Translations under genes and position numbers: made by a program
The notes under the pieces: model-generated
Told to the model about the DNA's origin: nothing
Database searches by the model: none
Seen by the model: the letters and a program-made list of their open reading frames with translations, nothing else
Assembly (NCBI GenBank): GCA_934746785.1
Contig: CAKVFO010000010.1
Span: 1 to 36,685 of the forward strand
Direction of reading: 5' to 3'
Source of the DNA: an uncultured Clostridium sp.
Lineage (GTDB): Bacteria > Bacillota > Clostridia > Clostridiales > Clostridiaceae
DNA: 36,685 bases
Part shown: positions 23,315 to 31,276 of the stretch, in pieces
Layout: each line of letters starts with the position of its first letter
Position numbering within the stretch: the first letter of the stretch is position 1

Positions 23315-23872
23315 TTAATAGGCAAACTCATTTTTATATTTTAAAGTAAAATCAGATGTGTATCCTCGATAAAAGATTTCTTTATTATCAATATGAACTA
23401 AATCAGAAGGTCTTGTAAGTTCAGGGACTTTTGGACTATGCCATATATTACTTGAAGCTAATAATTCAGAAATAAATTGAGAACAGAAGTAATATTTCTC
23501 TCTTTTCCATGGCTTGTCCATCAAAACTGCAAAAAGACCTAAAAAGTTATAACGATATTTTATATCAGAGGAATAGTATTTATCCAGTTCTTCTGTCAAT
23601 GATTGTAGTTGTTTATTAGAAACAGATATCTTATATATCATACTTTGACAATAGGAGGATCTTTGATAAACTCCAGTGTGAAGGTTTTCTATTGTCAGTC
23701 CAGCAAAAAAAGGATTGCTAGGATGTAATCTTCCAAAAGTATACATGTTGTTGAAATTGGTATCTAGGCTTAAAGCAACATGGGTATAGTCGCTTTGGGT
23801 GACAGCTCCTATTGACCGTGAAAGTAATGTATTAGTTTTTGAAAAAACTAAATATATATAAGAATTATTCAT
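23315..23872 (-). CDS. Permuted papain-like (NlpC/P60 superfamily) protein
   Basis: The 185-residue protein has the order of a circularly permuted papain-like enzyme. His comes first in SDYTHVALSLD (His31, on the first core strand), and Cys comes later in KREKYYFCSQFISELLASS (about Cys129). The YiiX/YebB-like and LRAT-like families share this arrangement. It may be a hydrolase or acyltransferase acting on peptides or lipids. There is no signal peptide. A lipoprotein gene lies directly upstream in the same direction, with 35 bases between. The fold call rests on the motif pair. Confidence 0.6.
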   Translation of the reverse strand: MNNSYIYLVFSKTNTLLSRSIGAVTQSDYTHVALSLDTNFNNMYTFGRLHPSNPFFAGLTIENLHTGVYQRSSYCQSMIYKISVSNKQLQSLTEELDKYYSSDIKYRYNFLGLFAVLMDKPWKREKYYFCSQFISELLASSNIWHSPKVPELTRPSDLVHIDNKEIFYRGYTSDFTLKYKNEFAY

Positions 23873-23907
23873 TTATTTTCTCCTTAGTTAATTAAAAAAT
23901 TTTTTCT

Positions 23908-24333
23908 TTAGTTATTTGATAAATCTGAATCAAAATAAAGCTGTTGTACCTTATGTTCTGAATCATCTTTCTTAAAAGTAATTGATATAGGAGTAGTTTC
24001 TTCTTTGTTGGAAAACTTCACATCATATATAAGTGAAATATATCCATTTCTATCTTCTCCAGCATAAAATTTTGCACATTCAAACATGCCAGCATTGTTT
24101 ATTATGTTAATACTTTCTTTTTGAAATGTGGATAAAGTGTAAGATTCTTTCATATCATCACATAAAAATGTTGAGAAAGTATCATAATCAAGATTATTAA
24201 TTGAAAGTAATAGTGAATTTACTATTGAATCAGAATAATCTTGTACTTCATCATAAGCAACTGTTTTTGCACAGCTTATTAATGTAATTAACAGTATAAA
24301 GCTGCATAGTAAAAGTAGAAAATTTTTTTTCAT
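23908..24333 (-). CDS. Small lipoprotein, unknown
   Basis: A 141-residue protein begins MKKNFLLLLCSFILLITLISCAKT, a lipoprotein signal peptide with lipobox LISC. The mature part of about 120 residues resembles a small alpha/beta fold of the DUF4878 or NTF2-like kind (SLLLSINNLDYDTFSTFLCDDMKESYT), a weak guess. GGAG lies 8 bases before the second in-frame start (ATG at the complement of 24333), which is preferred to the GTG three codons earlier. Confidence 0.75.
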   Translation of the reverse strand: MKKNFLLLLCSFILLITLISCAKTVAYDEVQDYSDSIVNSLLLSINNLDYDTFSTFLCDDMKESYTLSTFQKESINIINNAGMFECAKFYAGEDRNGYISLIYDVKFSNKEETTPISITFKKDDSEHKVQQLYFDSDLSNN

Positions 24334-24454
24334 AATTTTCACTCCATTAAATTAAATATTTATATAAAATTTATAGTACCACAAATAATAATATGAATAA
24401 ATATTTTACTATGCTAAAATGTTTATTAAACGAATAAAAATGGGAGGGACAAGT

Positions 24455-25129
24455 TTGGGGACATTAGTGAATTGCCTTACTATAATTGGGGGCTGCATAA
24501 TAGGATTATTTATAAAGGGAAAGGTAAATGAAAAGATAAGTACTACTGTTATGCATGGCTTAGGATTATGTTCGTTGTACATAGGAATTTCAGGGTCTTT
24601 GAAATGTGAAAAACCTATTGAAATGATAGTTTCCATGGCTATAGGTGCTCTTATAGGAGAAATTATTGATATTGATAAATGGCTTATAAAGCTTGGAGAT
24701 TATTTTGAAAATAAATTAAAAAAGAATGATGATAAGGTATCTATATCTGAAGGATTTGTAACAGCAAGTCTTTTATTTTGTGTAGGAGCAATGGCTATTG
24801 TAGGGTCATTGGAGAGTGGATTAAATGGTGATAACACAACCCTTTATGCAAAATCAGTTTTAGATGGTGTATCGTCTATTATTTTTTCATCTACTTTAGG
24901 AATAGGTGTTTTTTTATCGGTTTTTACAGTTCTAATTTATCAAGGCTCAATTACCATTGCAGCTAGTATGCTATCTGGAATTTTAAGTACTTCTGTAATA
25001 ACTAATATGTCTGTAGTTGGAAGTGTAATAATTATTGGCCTTGGTTTAAATATTTTAGGAATGACAAAAATAAAGGTAGCAAATCTTTTGCCAGCAATAT
25101 TTATTCCAATTATTTTTGGCTTATTTTAA
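24455..25129 (+). CDS. DUF554 membrane protein
   Basis: This 224-residue protein has about seven spans. The N-terminus LGTLVNCLTIIGGCIIGLFIKG and the middle SEGFVTASLLFCVGAMAIVGSLESGLNGDNTTLYAKSVLDGVSSIIFSS are the hallmarks of DUF554 (YdfK-like), a family of possible transporters without proven substrate. The start is TTG 24455, six bases after GGGAGGG; the frame is open from 24419, but the N-terminal alignment supports the TTG. Confidence 0.88.
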   Translation: MGTLVNCLTIIGGCIIGLFIKGKVNEKISTTVMHGLGLCSLYIGISGSLKCEKPIEMIVSMAIGALIGEIIDIDKWLIKLGDYFENKLKKNDDKVSISEGFVTASLLFCVGAMAIVGSLESGLNGDNTTLYAKSVLDGVSSIIFSSTLGIGVFLSVFTVLIYQGSITIAASMLSGILSTSVITNMSVVGSVIIIGLGLNILGMTKIKVANLLPAIFIPIIFGLF

Positions 25130-25147
25130 TTAATTAAAATTTCATTA

Positions 25148-25156
25148 TGATATAAT
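25148..25156 (+). promoter_or_regulatory. Extended -10 promoter upstream of pcrA
   Basis: TGATATAAT, a TG-N extension with perfect -10, lies about 30 bases before the pcrA start at 25186. No clear -35 is seen. Confidence 0.45.
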
Positions 25157-25185
25157 ATTTTAGTGATTTGAGAGGAGGATGTAAT

Positions 25186-28100
25186 TTGGATTTAAAATCA
25201 TTACTTAATAAAGAACAGTATGAAGGTGCCACAACTGTTGAGGGTCAATTGTTAATTCTTGCAGGTGCAGGCTCAGGTAAAACAAGAGTTTTAACATATA
25301 GAATGGCTCATATGATAGAGGATTTAGGAATTCCTCCTTATAAAATTTTAGCTATAACTTTTACTAATAAAGCAGCTAAAGAAATGAAGGATAGAGTTAA
25401 AAGCCTTGTTGGGGAAAAGGCAGAAGATATGTGGATATCAACTTTCCACTCAACATGCGTTAGAATACTTAGAAGAGAAATTCAACATTTAGGATATAAA
25501 AGCAGTTTCACTATATATGACAGCAGTGATCAAAAAACACTTATAACAGAGTGTATGAAGTCTCTTAATATCAATGATAAAGATATACAGGCTAAAGAAA
25601 TTATCGGGAAGATTGGAAGAGCAAAAGATAATATGCAGTCATCAGAAAGTTATAAGAGGGAGCATGAAAGTAACTTTAGAGAAAATAAAATAGCTGATGT
25701 TTATTTAATGTATCAAAAGAAATTAAAAGAAAACAACGCTATGGATTTTGATGATTTGATTTTCAAAACAGTAGAGTTATTTAAAAAGAACCCTGATGTA
25801 TTAGAATTCTATCAAAGAAAGTTCCAATATATTATGGTAGACGAATATCAAGATACCAATGGTGCACAATATGAATTAGTTAAGCTTTTAGCTGCTAAGA
25901 ATAAGAATATATGTGTCGTGGGGGATGATGATCAATGTCTTGTTGAAGGAACTTTAGTAAATACTGAAACAGGAAAGGTAAAGATAGAGCAGGTTAAAAA
26001 GGGCGATAAAGTTCAAGTTAATATAGGAAATGGTGAACTTAAATATAAAGAAGTATCTAGTGTGTCTGAAAAAGATTATAGCGGAGATATTATTGAAGTT
26101 AAAACTAAGAATGGATTTATAGTTAAAGGAACACCTAATCATATTACTTTCTCAAAGGTAAATGTTAAAGAAGGATTGTTCTATGTTTATTTAATGTATA
26201 AAGAAGGAATGGGCTATAGAATAGGTCAAACTTCTTCTGTTAGAAGTAGAAAAGATGAAAAGGTTAGTGGCCTTGCTGTTAGGTTAAATGGTGAACAGGC
26301 AGATAAGATTTGGATATTAAAAGTATGCGAATCAAAAGCGCAAGCAACATATTATGAAGAGTACTATTCTGTTAAATATGGATTGCCTAAATGGGTATTC
26401 AACGCAAGAGGCAGAGAACTTTCAGTAACTCAAGTTGAAGTAGATAAGTTATTTAAGGAATTAAATACAGTTGATAAAGCTGAAGTTTTAATGGAGAAAG
26501 AATATCTATATAAAGATTATCCACACCATATGAGTAGTGCTGTTATTAGAGGAAATACAGTAAGAAAAAGAGTGAATTTAAGCTTCTTTGGAGGAAGGAA
26601 AAATTCAGAGGGAATATACTCTCATAGAATTGGATTAAACAGTTCTGGTGATGAAGCTAAAGAAAAGCTGATTAAAGCTGGTTTTAATGTGAGAGATGGG
26701 CAAAGAGAAACTTTTAGAGTTGAAACAGAAAGAGCTCAATATGATGAGGCTCAAGATTTTTCCAACAGTTTATTAGCTTCATTAGAAGATTTTGAATTAA
26801 CTAAAAAGGCTAAGCTTACTAATGATGAAAGTTTCGCATTTATGCCGTTAGGAAGTTTAAGAGAAGGTATGGAATTAGTTACTGTAGTAGATGGTAATGT
26901 AGTAAAAGATGAAGTTGTATCTGTAAATGTTATTCAATATGAAGGAAAAGTTTATGATTTAAATGTTGATAAAGTAAGAAATTATGTAGCTTCAGATGTG
27001 ATTGTTCATAATTGTATCTATGCTTGGAGAGGTGCTGACATAACTAACATATTAGATTTTGAAAAGGACTATCCAGATGCTAAGGTAATAAAACTTGAAC
27101 AGAACTATAGATCTAAGGGAAATATATTAGATGCTGCTAATGTTGTAATTGCTAATAATGCTCATAGAAAGAGTAAAGCTCTTAGAACAGAACAGGAATC
27201 AGGAAGCAAAATAAAGGTATATAGAGCGTTTAATGATACTGCTGAAGGTGATTTTGTATCAAAGACTATTGCTGACTTAAAAAATAGTGAAGGAAGAAAA
27301 AATGAGGATTTTGCTATACTTTACAGAACTAATGCTCAGTCACGTATATTTGAAGAAACTTTAAGAAGAAGAGGTATAAGCTATAAAATTGTAGGTGGTA
27401 CTAGATTTTATGATAGAAAAGAAATTAAAGACTTATTATCTTACTTAAAGGTATTATCAAATCCACAAGATGACGTAAGTTTAAAAAGAATAATAAATGT
27501 TCCGAAGAGAAGTATTGGAGATGCTACGGTTCAAAAGGTTCAAGAATTTGCAAATGATTTTGAATTAAACCTATGGGATGCATTATCAGAAGCTAGAAGT
27601 ATTCCAAGTTTAACAGCAAGAAATGCTGGATGTATAGAAAAGTTTATGGAACTCATGAATCAATTTGCAATATTATGTGAAACGGTACCTGTATCAACTC
27701 TTATTGAAAGTATTTTAAAGGATACGGGATATTTAGAGGCACTTGAAAAATCAGGAGAAATTGAAGATAAGAGCAGAATTGAAAACTTAAAGGAACTTGT
27801 TTCTGATGCTGTTGATTTTGAAAAAACAAGTGAAGATAAAAGTTTAGAAGCATACTTAGAAAAGGTATCTCTTGTTCAAGATACTGATAAGCTTGAAGAT
27901 GAAGAAGAGGGTGAAGGTTCAGTAGTTTTAATGACTATTCATAGTGCTAAAGGACTAGAATTCCCAGTAGTATTTATGGTTGGTATGGAAAATGGATTAT
28001 TCCCTAGTGTAACTGATATGGATAGAGAAGATCAAATGGAAGAGGCGCGAAGACTTTGTTATGTTGCTATAACTAGAGCTAAAGAAAGTCTTTACTTAAC

Positions 28101-28536
28101 TTCTGCTGAGGTGAGAAAGGTCTTTGGACGTACAGTAGCGTATAGTCAATCTGACTTTATAGGTGAAATAAAATCAGAGCTTAAAGAATATATAAATGAA
28201 AGAGGACTGACATCTGGAACAGCATCAAAAGCAGCTGTATCAAGTTCTTACTCAAATCCTCACAGTTTAAGAGGTGGAATGTATAGCTCAAGAACAACAG
28301 CAAGATCTGGTCTTTCTGGAGGCGTAAATAGACATACAACTTTAGGAGAACGTTCAGCAAACTCAACAGAAGGCGTTGAATTTAAGATGGGAATGAAAGT
28401 TAAACATGATAAGTTTGGTGTTGGAACAATAGTTTCAATAACTCCATCAGGAAGTGATAAGAAGTTAACTATTGCATTTGATAAACAAGGAGTAAAAATG
28501 CTATTATTATCACTTGCAAATTTAGAAGTATTATAA
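25186..28536 (+). CDS. pcrA: PcrA/UvrD-type DNA helicase with embedded intein
   Basis: The 1116-residue precursor is a superfamily 1A 3'-5' helicase with a 359-residue intein (residues 251-609). Without it the helicase has 757 residues, the normal PcrA size. Helicase motifs in order: Q-motif LNKEQYEGA, Walker A AGAGSGKT (about 26-33), ITFTNKAAKEMK, motif II VDEYQDTNGAQYE, motif III GDDDQ-intein-CIYAWRGAD, then LEQNYRSKGNILDAAN, VVLMTIHSAKGLEFPVVF and RLCYVAITRAKESLYL. The C-terminal VKHDKFGVGTIVSI is the Tudor-like RNA polymerase-binding part. It acts in DNA repair and in removing proteins from DNA. AGAGGAGG at 25171-25178 selects TTG 25186 over the TTG at 25168. ligA follows, as in many Firmicutes. 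Confidence 0.95.
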   Translation: MDLKSLLNKEQYEGATTVEGQLLILAGAGSGKTRVLTYRMAHMIEDLGIPPYKILAITFTNKAAKEMKDRVKSLVGEKAEDMWISTFHSTCVRILRREIQHLGYKSSFTIYDSSDQKTLITECMKSLNINDKDIQAKEIIGKIGRAKDNMQSSESYKREHESNFRENKIADVYLMYQKKLKENNAMDFDDLIFKTVELFKKNPDVLEFYQRKFQYIMVDEYQDTNGAQYELVKLLAAKNKNICVVGDDDQCLVEGTLVNTETGKVKIEQVKKGDKVQVNIGNGELKYKEVSSVSEKDYSGDIIEVKTKNGFIVKGTPNHITFSKVNVKEGLFYVYLMYKEGMGYRIGQTSSVRSRKDEKVSGLAVRLNGEQADKIWILKVCESKAQATYYEEYYSVKYGLPKWVFNARGRELSVTQVEVDKLFKELNTVDKAEVLMEKEYLYKDYPHHMSSAVIRGNTVRKRVNLSFFGGRKNSEGIYSHRIGLNSSGDEAKEKLIKAGFNVRDGQRETFRVETERAQYDEAQDFSNSLLASLEDFELTKKAKLTNDESFAFMPLGSLREGMELVTVVDGNVVKDEVVSVNVIQYEGKVYDLNVDKVRNYVASDVIVHNCIYAWRGADITNILDFEKDYPDAKVIKLEQNYRSKGNILDAANVVIANNAHRKSKALRTEQESGSKIKVYRAFNDTAEGDFVSKTIADLKNSEGRKNEDFAILYRTNAQSRIFEETLRRRGISYKIVGGTRFYDRKEIKDLLSYLKVLSNPQDDVSLKRIINVPKRSIGDATVQKVQEFANDFELNLWDALSEARSIPSLTARNAGCIEKFMELMNQFAILCETVPVSTLIESILKDTGYLEALEKSGEIEDKSRIENLKELVSDAVDFEKTSEDKSLEAYLEKVSLVQDTDKLEDEEEGEGSVVLMTIHSAKGLEFPVVFMVGMENGLFPSVTDMDREDQMEEARRLCYVAITRAKESLYLTSAEVRKVFGRTVAYSQSDFIGEIKSELKEYINERGLTSGTASKAAVSSSYSNPHSLRGGMYSSRTTARSGLSGGVNRHTTLGERSANSTEGVEFKMGMKVKHDKFGVGTIVSITPSGSDKKLTIAFDKQGVKMLLLSLANLEVL
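25936..27012 (+). mobile_element. Intein with GIY-YIG-like nuclease domain in pcrA
   Basis: The in-frame insert runs from Cys1 (codon 25936-25938) to His358-Asn359 (codon 27010-27012), with Cys as the next extein residue (27013). Splicing blocks: A, CLVEGTLVNTETG; B, GTPNH with the Thr-x-x-His pattern (Thr66, His69); F/G, GKVYDLNVDKVRNYVAS then VIVHN. All residues needed for standard splicing are present. Residues about 81-157 resemble a GIY-YIG nuclease: FYVYLMY, YRIGQT, Arg103/Arg105, and Glu in YYEEYYSVKYGLP. Residues 190-300 (with SHRIGLNSSGDEAKEKLIKAGF) may recognise DNA. No LAGLIDADG or HNH motif is seen. Base composition is like the host gene. Confidence 0.9.
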
Positions 28537-28557
28537 AAAATAATGGAGGAAGCTGCC

Positions 28558-30549
28558 TTGGATAAGAAGAAGAGGATAGAAGAATTAGTAGAAGAGTTAA
28601 ATAGATATTCATATGAATATTATGCATTAGATAATCCTACTGTTACGGATAAAGAATATGATGTAAAGTATGATGAACTTAAGAAGTTAGAGAAAGAGGA
28701 AGGATATGTACTTCCTTATTCTCCAACACTTAGAGTAGGAGATGTAGTATTAGAAGGGTTTAGTAAATATACTCATAAAGCTAGACTTTGGAGTATGGAT
28801 AAAGCCCAAACTGTTCAGGAGCTTCGTGACTGGCATAATAGAAATGTAAAGTTTGTTAAAGAAATGAGAGCTAATGGTGAAGACTTACCAGATTTAAAAT
28901 ATGTTTTAACTAAGAAGTTTGATGGTCTTACTATAAACTTAACTTATGATGAAAATGGAGTACTTGTAACAGGAGCGACAAGAGGTACAGGGGCAGTAGG
29001 TGAAAATGTAACAGCTCAGGTTAAAACAATAAAATCTGTTCCGTTGAAGACTAATACTACTGATTTATTAGAAGTTCATGGAGAGGCTGTTATGACAACA
29101 GAAGCTTTTAATAAATATAATGAAACAGCAGCAGTGCCTTTGAAGAATTTAAGAAATGGAGCGGCAGGAGCTTTAAGAAATTTAAATGTAAAAGAAACTG
29201 CTAATAGAAATTTATCAGCATTTTTCTATGATATTGGATATAAAGAAGGAACTCAATTTACTTCATATTTAGAAATGTTAGATTTTATTAAAAATATGGG
29301 CCTTCCTATGGATGATTATATGGAAGTGTGTACATCAGTTGAAGAGATTGAAAAGCAGATTGAGTATATAAAGAATATAAGATTTGATTTAAATTATGAT
29401 ATAGATGGTTTGGTTATAGCTATAGATGATATGAGAACAAGAGAATTATTAGGTTATACTGTAAAGTTCCCTAAGTGGGCTATAGCTTATAAATTTGAGG
29501 CTCAAGAAGCTACAACTACTCTTTTAGACGTAGAATGGAATGTAGGCAGAAGTGGAAGGCTTGCACCAACTGCTATATTAGATCCAGTTGAACTTGCAGG
29601 TGTTACTGTAAAGAGAGCAACTTTAAATAATATGGATGACATTTCTAGAAAAGGTGTTAAAATAGGGGCAGAGGTATTTGTTAGAAGATCTAATGATGTT
29701 ATACCTGAAATAATGGGTGTAGTACCTGAAAGTTTAGAAGGGGCAAGAGATATAGAAGCACCTGAGTTCTGCCCAAGTTGCGGAAGTCATATAGTGTTAG
29801 AGGGAGCTCATTATTTCTGTGAAAATACTCTTTCTTGTAAACCACAAATGGTTAAGAGTATAGTGCATTATGGATCAAGAGAAGCAATGAATATTGCAGG
29901 TTTTTCAGAAAAAACAGCAGAAGCATTATTTGAAAAGTTAAATATAAAATCTATTTCTGATTTATATAAATTAAATAAAGAAGATTTATTAACTTTAGAT
30001 AAGTTTGGAGATAAGAAAGCACAAAACCTTTTAGATGCTATAGAAAAGAGCAAAGATTGTGAATTACATGCATTTATATATGCATTAGGAATACCTAATG
30101 TAGGAGTTAAAACAGCAAAGGATTTAGTTAACAGATTTAAGTCTATAGATGGATTGAAGAATGCTAAATTTGAAGAGCTTGTTGAAGTTAATGATATAGG
30201 TGATACAGTAGCGCAATGTGTACTTGAATTCTTTAAGGAAGAAAAGGTAATAGAAACAATAGAGGAATTACTAGTTTTAGGAGTAAATCCTAAATTTGAA
30301 GAAAAAGAGATAATAGAAAGCGTATTTGAAGGAAAGACCGTAGTTGTAACAGGTACCTTAAATAATTACACAAGAGGAAGTATAAAAGAGAAACTAGAAG
30401 GATTAGGGGCAAAAGTATCAGGAAGTGTAAGTAAGAAAACAGATTATGTACTTGCAGGGGAAGAAGCAGGCTCAAAATTAACAAAAGCAAGAGATTTAGG
30501 AGTTGAGGTAATTTCTGAGGAAGAATTTGAAAAAATGATAGGTGAGTGA
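28558..30549 (+). CDS. ligA: NAD-dependent DNA ligase
   Basis: This 663-residue enzyme seals nicks using NAD. The adenylation domain has TKKFDGLT (active Lys120 in K-x-D-G) after the NAD-binding Ia domain (YSYEYYALDNPTVTDKEYD). The OB fold, the zinc finger (CPSCGSHIVLEGAHYFCENTLSC), helix-hairpin-helix repeats and the C-terminal BRCT domain (FEGKTVVVTGTLNNYTRGSIKE) follow in the normal order. GGAGGA at 28545-28550 sets the start at TTG 28558; an in-frame ATG at 28543 lies before the ribosome site. Only 21 bases separate it from pcrA, so both are one operon and both use TTG starts. Confidence 0.97.
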   Translation: MDKKKRIEELVEELNRYSYEYYALDNPTVTDKEYDVKYDELKKLEKEEGYVLPYSPTLRVGDVVLEGFSKYTHKARLWSMDKAQTVQELRDWHNRNVKFVKEMRANGEDLPDLKYVLTKKFDGLTINLTYDENGVLVTGATRGTGAVGENVTAQVKTIKSVPLKTNTTDLLEVHGEAVMTTEAFNKYNETAAVPLKNLRNGAAGALRNLNVKETANRNLSAFFYDIGYKEGTQFTSYLEMLDFIKNMGLPMDDYMEVCTSVEEIEKQIEYIKNIRFDLNYDIDGLVIAIDDMRTRELLGYTVKFPKWAIAYKFEAQEATTTLLDVEWNVGRSGRLAPTAILDPVELAGVTVKRATLNNMDDISRKGVKIGAEVFVRRSNDVIPEIMGVVPESLEGARDIEAPEFCPSCGSHIVLEGAHYFCENTLSCKPQMVKSIVHYGSREAMNIAGFSEKTAEALFEKLNIKSISDLYKLNKEDLLTLDKFGDKKAQNLLDAIEKSKDCELHAFIYALGIPNVGVKTAKDLVNRFKSIDGLKNAKFEELVEVNDIGDTVAQCVLEFFKEEKVIETIEELLVLGVNPKFEEKEIIESVFEGKTVVVTGTLNNYTRGSIKEKLEGLGAKVSGSVSKKTDYVLAGEEAGSKLTKARDLGVEVISEEEFEKMIGE

Positions 30550-30557
30550 TAAAAAGC

Positions 30558-30827
30558 ATGAAAAAGATGATTAACATACTGACTATTGGGTCAGCATGTG
30601 TAACAAGCGCATTGATTATATGCACAATTTTAACTTCGTATCAGTTTATTTATATTGGTCAATTATTTTATTATTATATGCCTATTCAGATAGGTGTAGC
30701 TGTTACTATGGCATTTCTAGCATTAAGATTTTGGATTAATGAAAAAGGAATAAAGAGAATTGGATATTCGGGAGTTAGCTTTCTTTTGAGTATAGTGTTA
30801 CTTTTATCAATTAATTTAGTTAAATAA
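30558..30827 (+). CDS. Small three-span membrane protein, unknown
   Basis: This 89-residue hydrophobic protein has spans near residues 4-25, 36-54 and 69-86 (MKKMINILTIGSACVTSALIICT). No family is recognised. It begins 8 bases after the ligA stop and uses GGTGAGTGA in the ligA end as ribosome site, so it is the last gene of the pcrA-ligA operon. The terminator at 30830 follows at once. Confidence 0.65.
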   Translation: MKKMINILTIGSACVTSALIICTILTSYQFIYIGQLFYYYMPIQIGVAVTMAFLALRFWINEKGIKRIGYSGVSFLLSIVLLLSINLVK

Positions 30828-30829
30828 TG

Positions 30830-30866
30830 AAAATGAGGATTCAAAATTTGAATCCTCATTTTTATT
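30830..30866. terminator. Bidirectional terminator after the pcrA-ligA operon
   Basis: A long stem (GAGGATTC with GAATCCTC, extended by A-T pairs on both sides) followed by ATTTTTATTTT. The convergent small gene at 30862 ends in it. Confidence 0.85.
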
Positions 30867-31143
30867 TTAAGTTTTTTATATTTTCAAAAGAAGAGATATT
30901 AACATCTTCACCTTCATTATAAGTTTCACTAGTATTGTCATCTAAGTTTAAATTATCTATTGAAAGATTTTCTTTATTAGATAATACAGATAAATTGTGA
31001 TTAATTTTTTCAAGTATATAGTTTTTGTATTTTAATTGATTAAAAGCCTTTAAAGCAACTATAAATAACCATATACCAATAAACATAAAAACAGCCATGC
31101 AAATAATACCTATAATGCAAGTTGTGGCATATAAAGCTGACAT
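30862..31143 (-). CDS. Small single-span membrane protein, unknown
   Basis: The 93-residue protein has a membrane span at about residues 6-32 (TTCIIGIICMAVFMFIGIWLFIVAL), a basic stretch (QLKYKNYILEKI), then an acidic Asn-rich tail (NLDDNTSETYNEGEDVN). The layout suggests a membrane anchor with a cytoplasmic tail. An AGGAGG ribosome site lies just upstream on the minus strand. No family is recognised. Confidence 0.6.
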   Translation of the reverse strand: MSALYATTCIIGIICMAVFMFIGIWLFIVALKAFNQLKYKNYILEKINHNLSVLSNKENLSIDNLNLDDNTSETYNEGEDVNISSFENIKNLK

Positions 31144-31276
31144 GATATAACCTCCTGATTAAAATATATTTTCTATTATACCACAGTGAATAAAAAATAT
31201 AATAGAGGATATATTGATTAGCTTATTCTAAATATGTCTATAATTATCAATAAATATTTGTTGAGGAGAAATAAGA

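Noticed and set aside
25168..28536. Fusion of pcrA with an unrelated enzyme, or an assembly artefact
   Set aside because: The insert has all intein splicing motifs at its exact edges, keeps the frame and interrupts motif III at a residue boundary.
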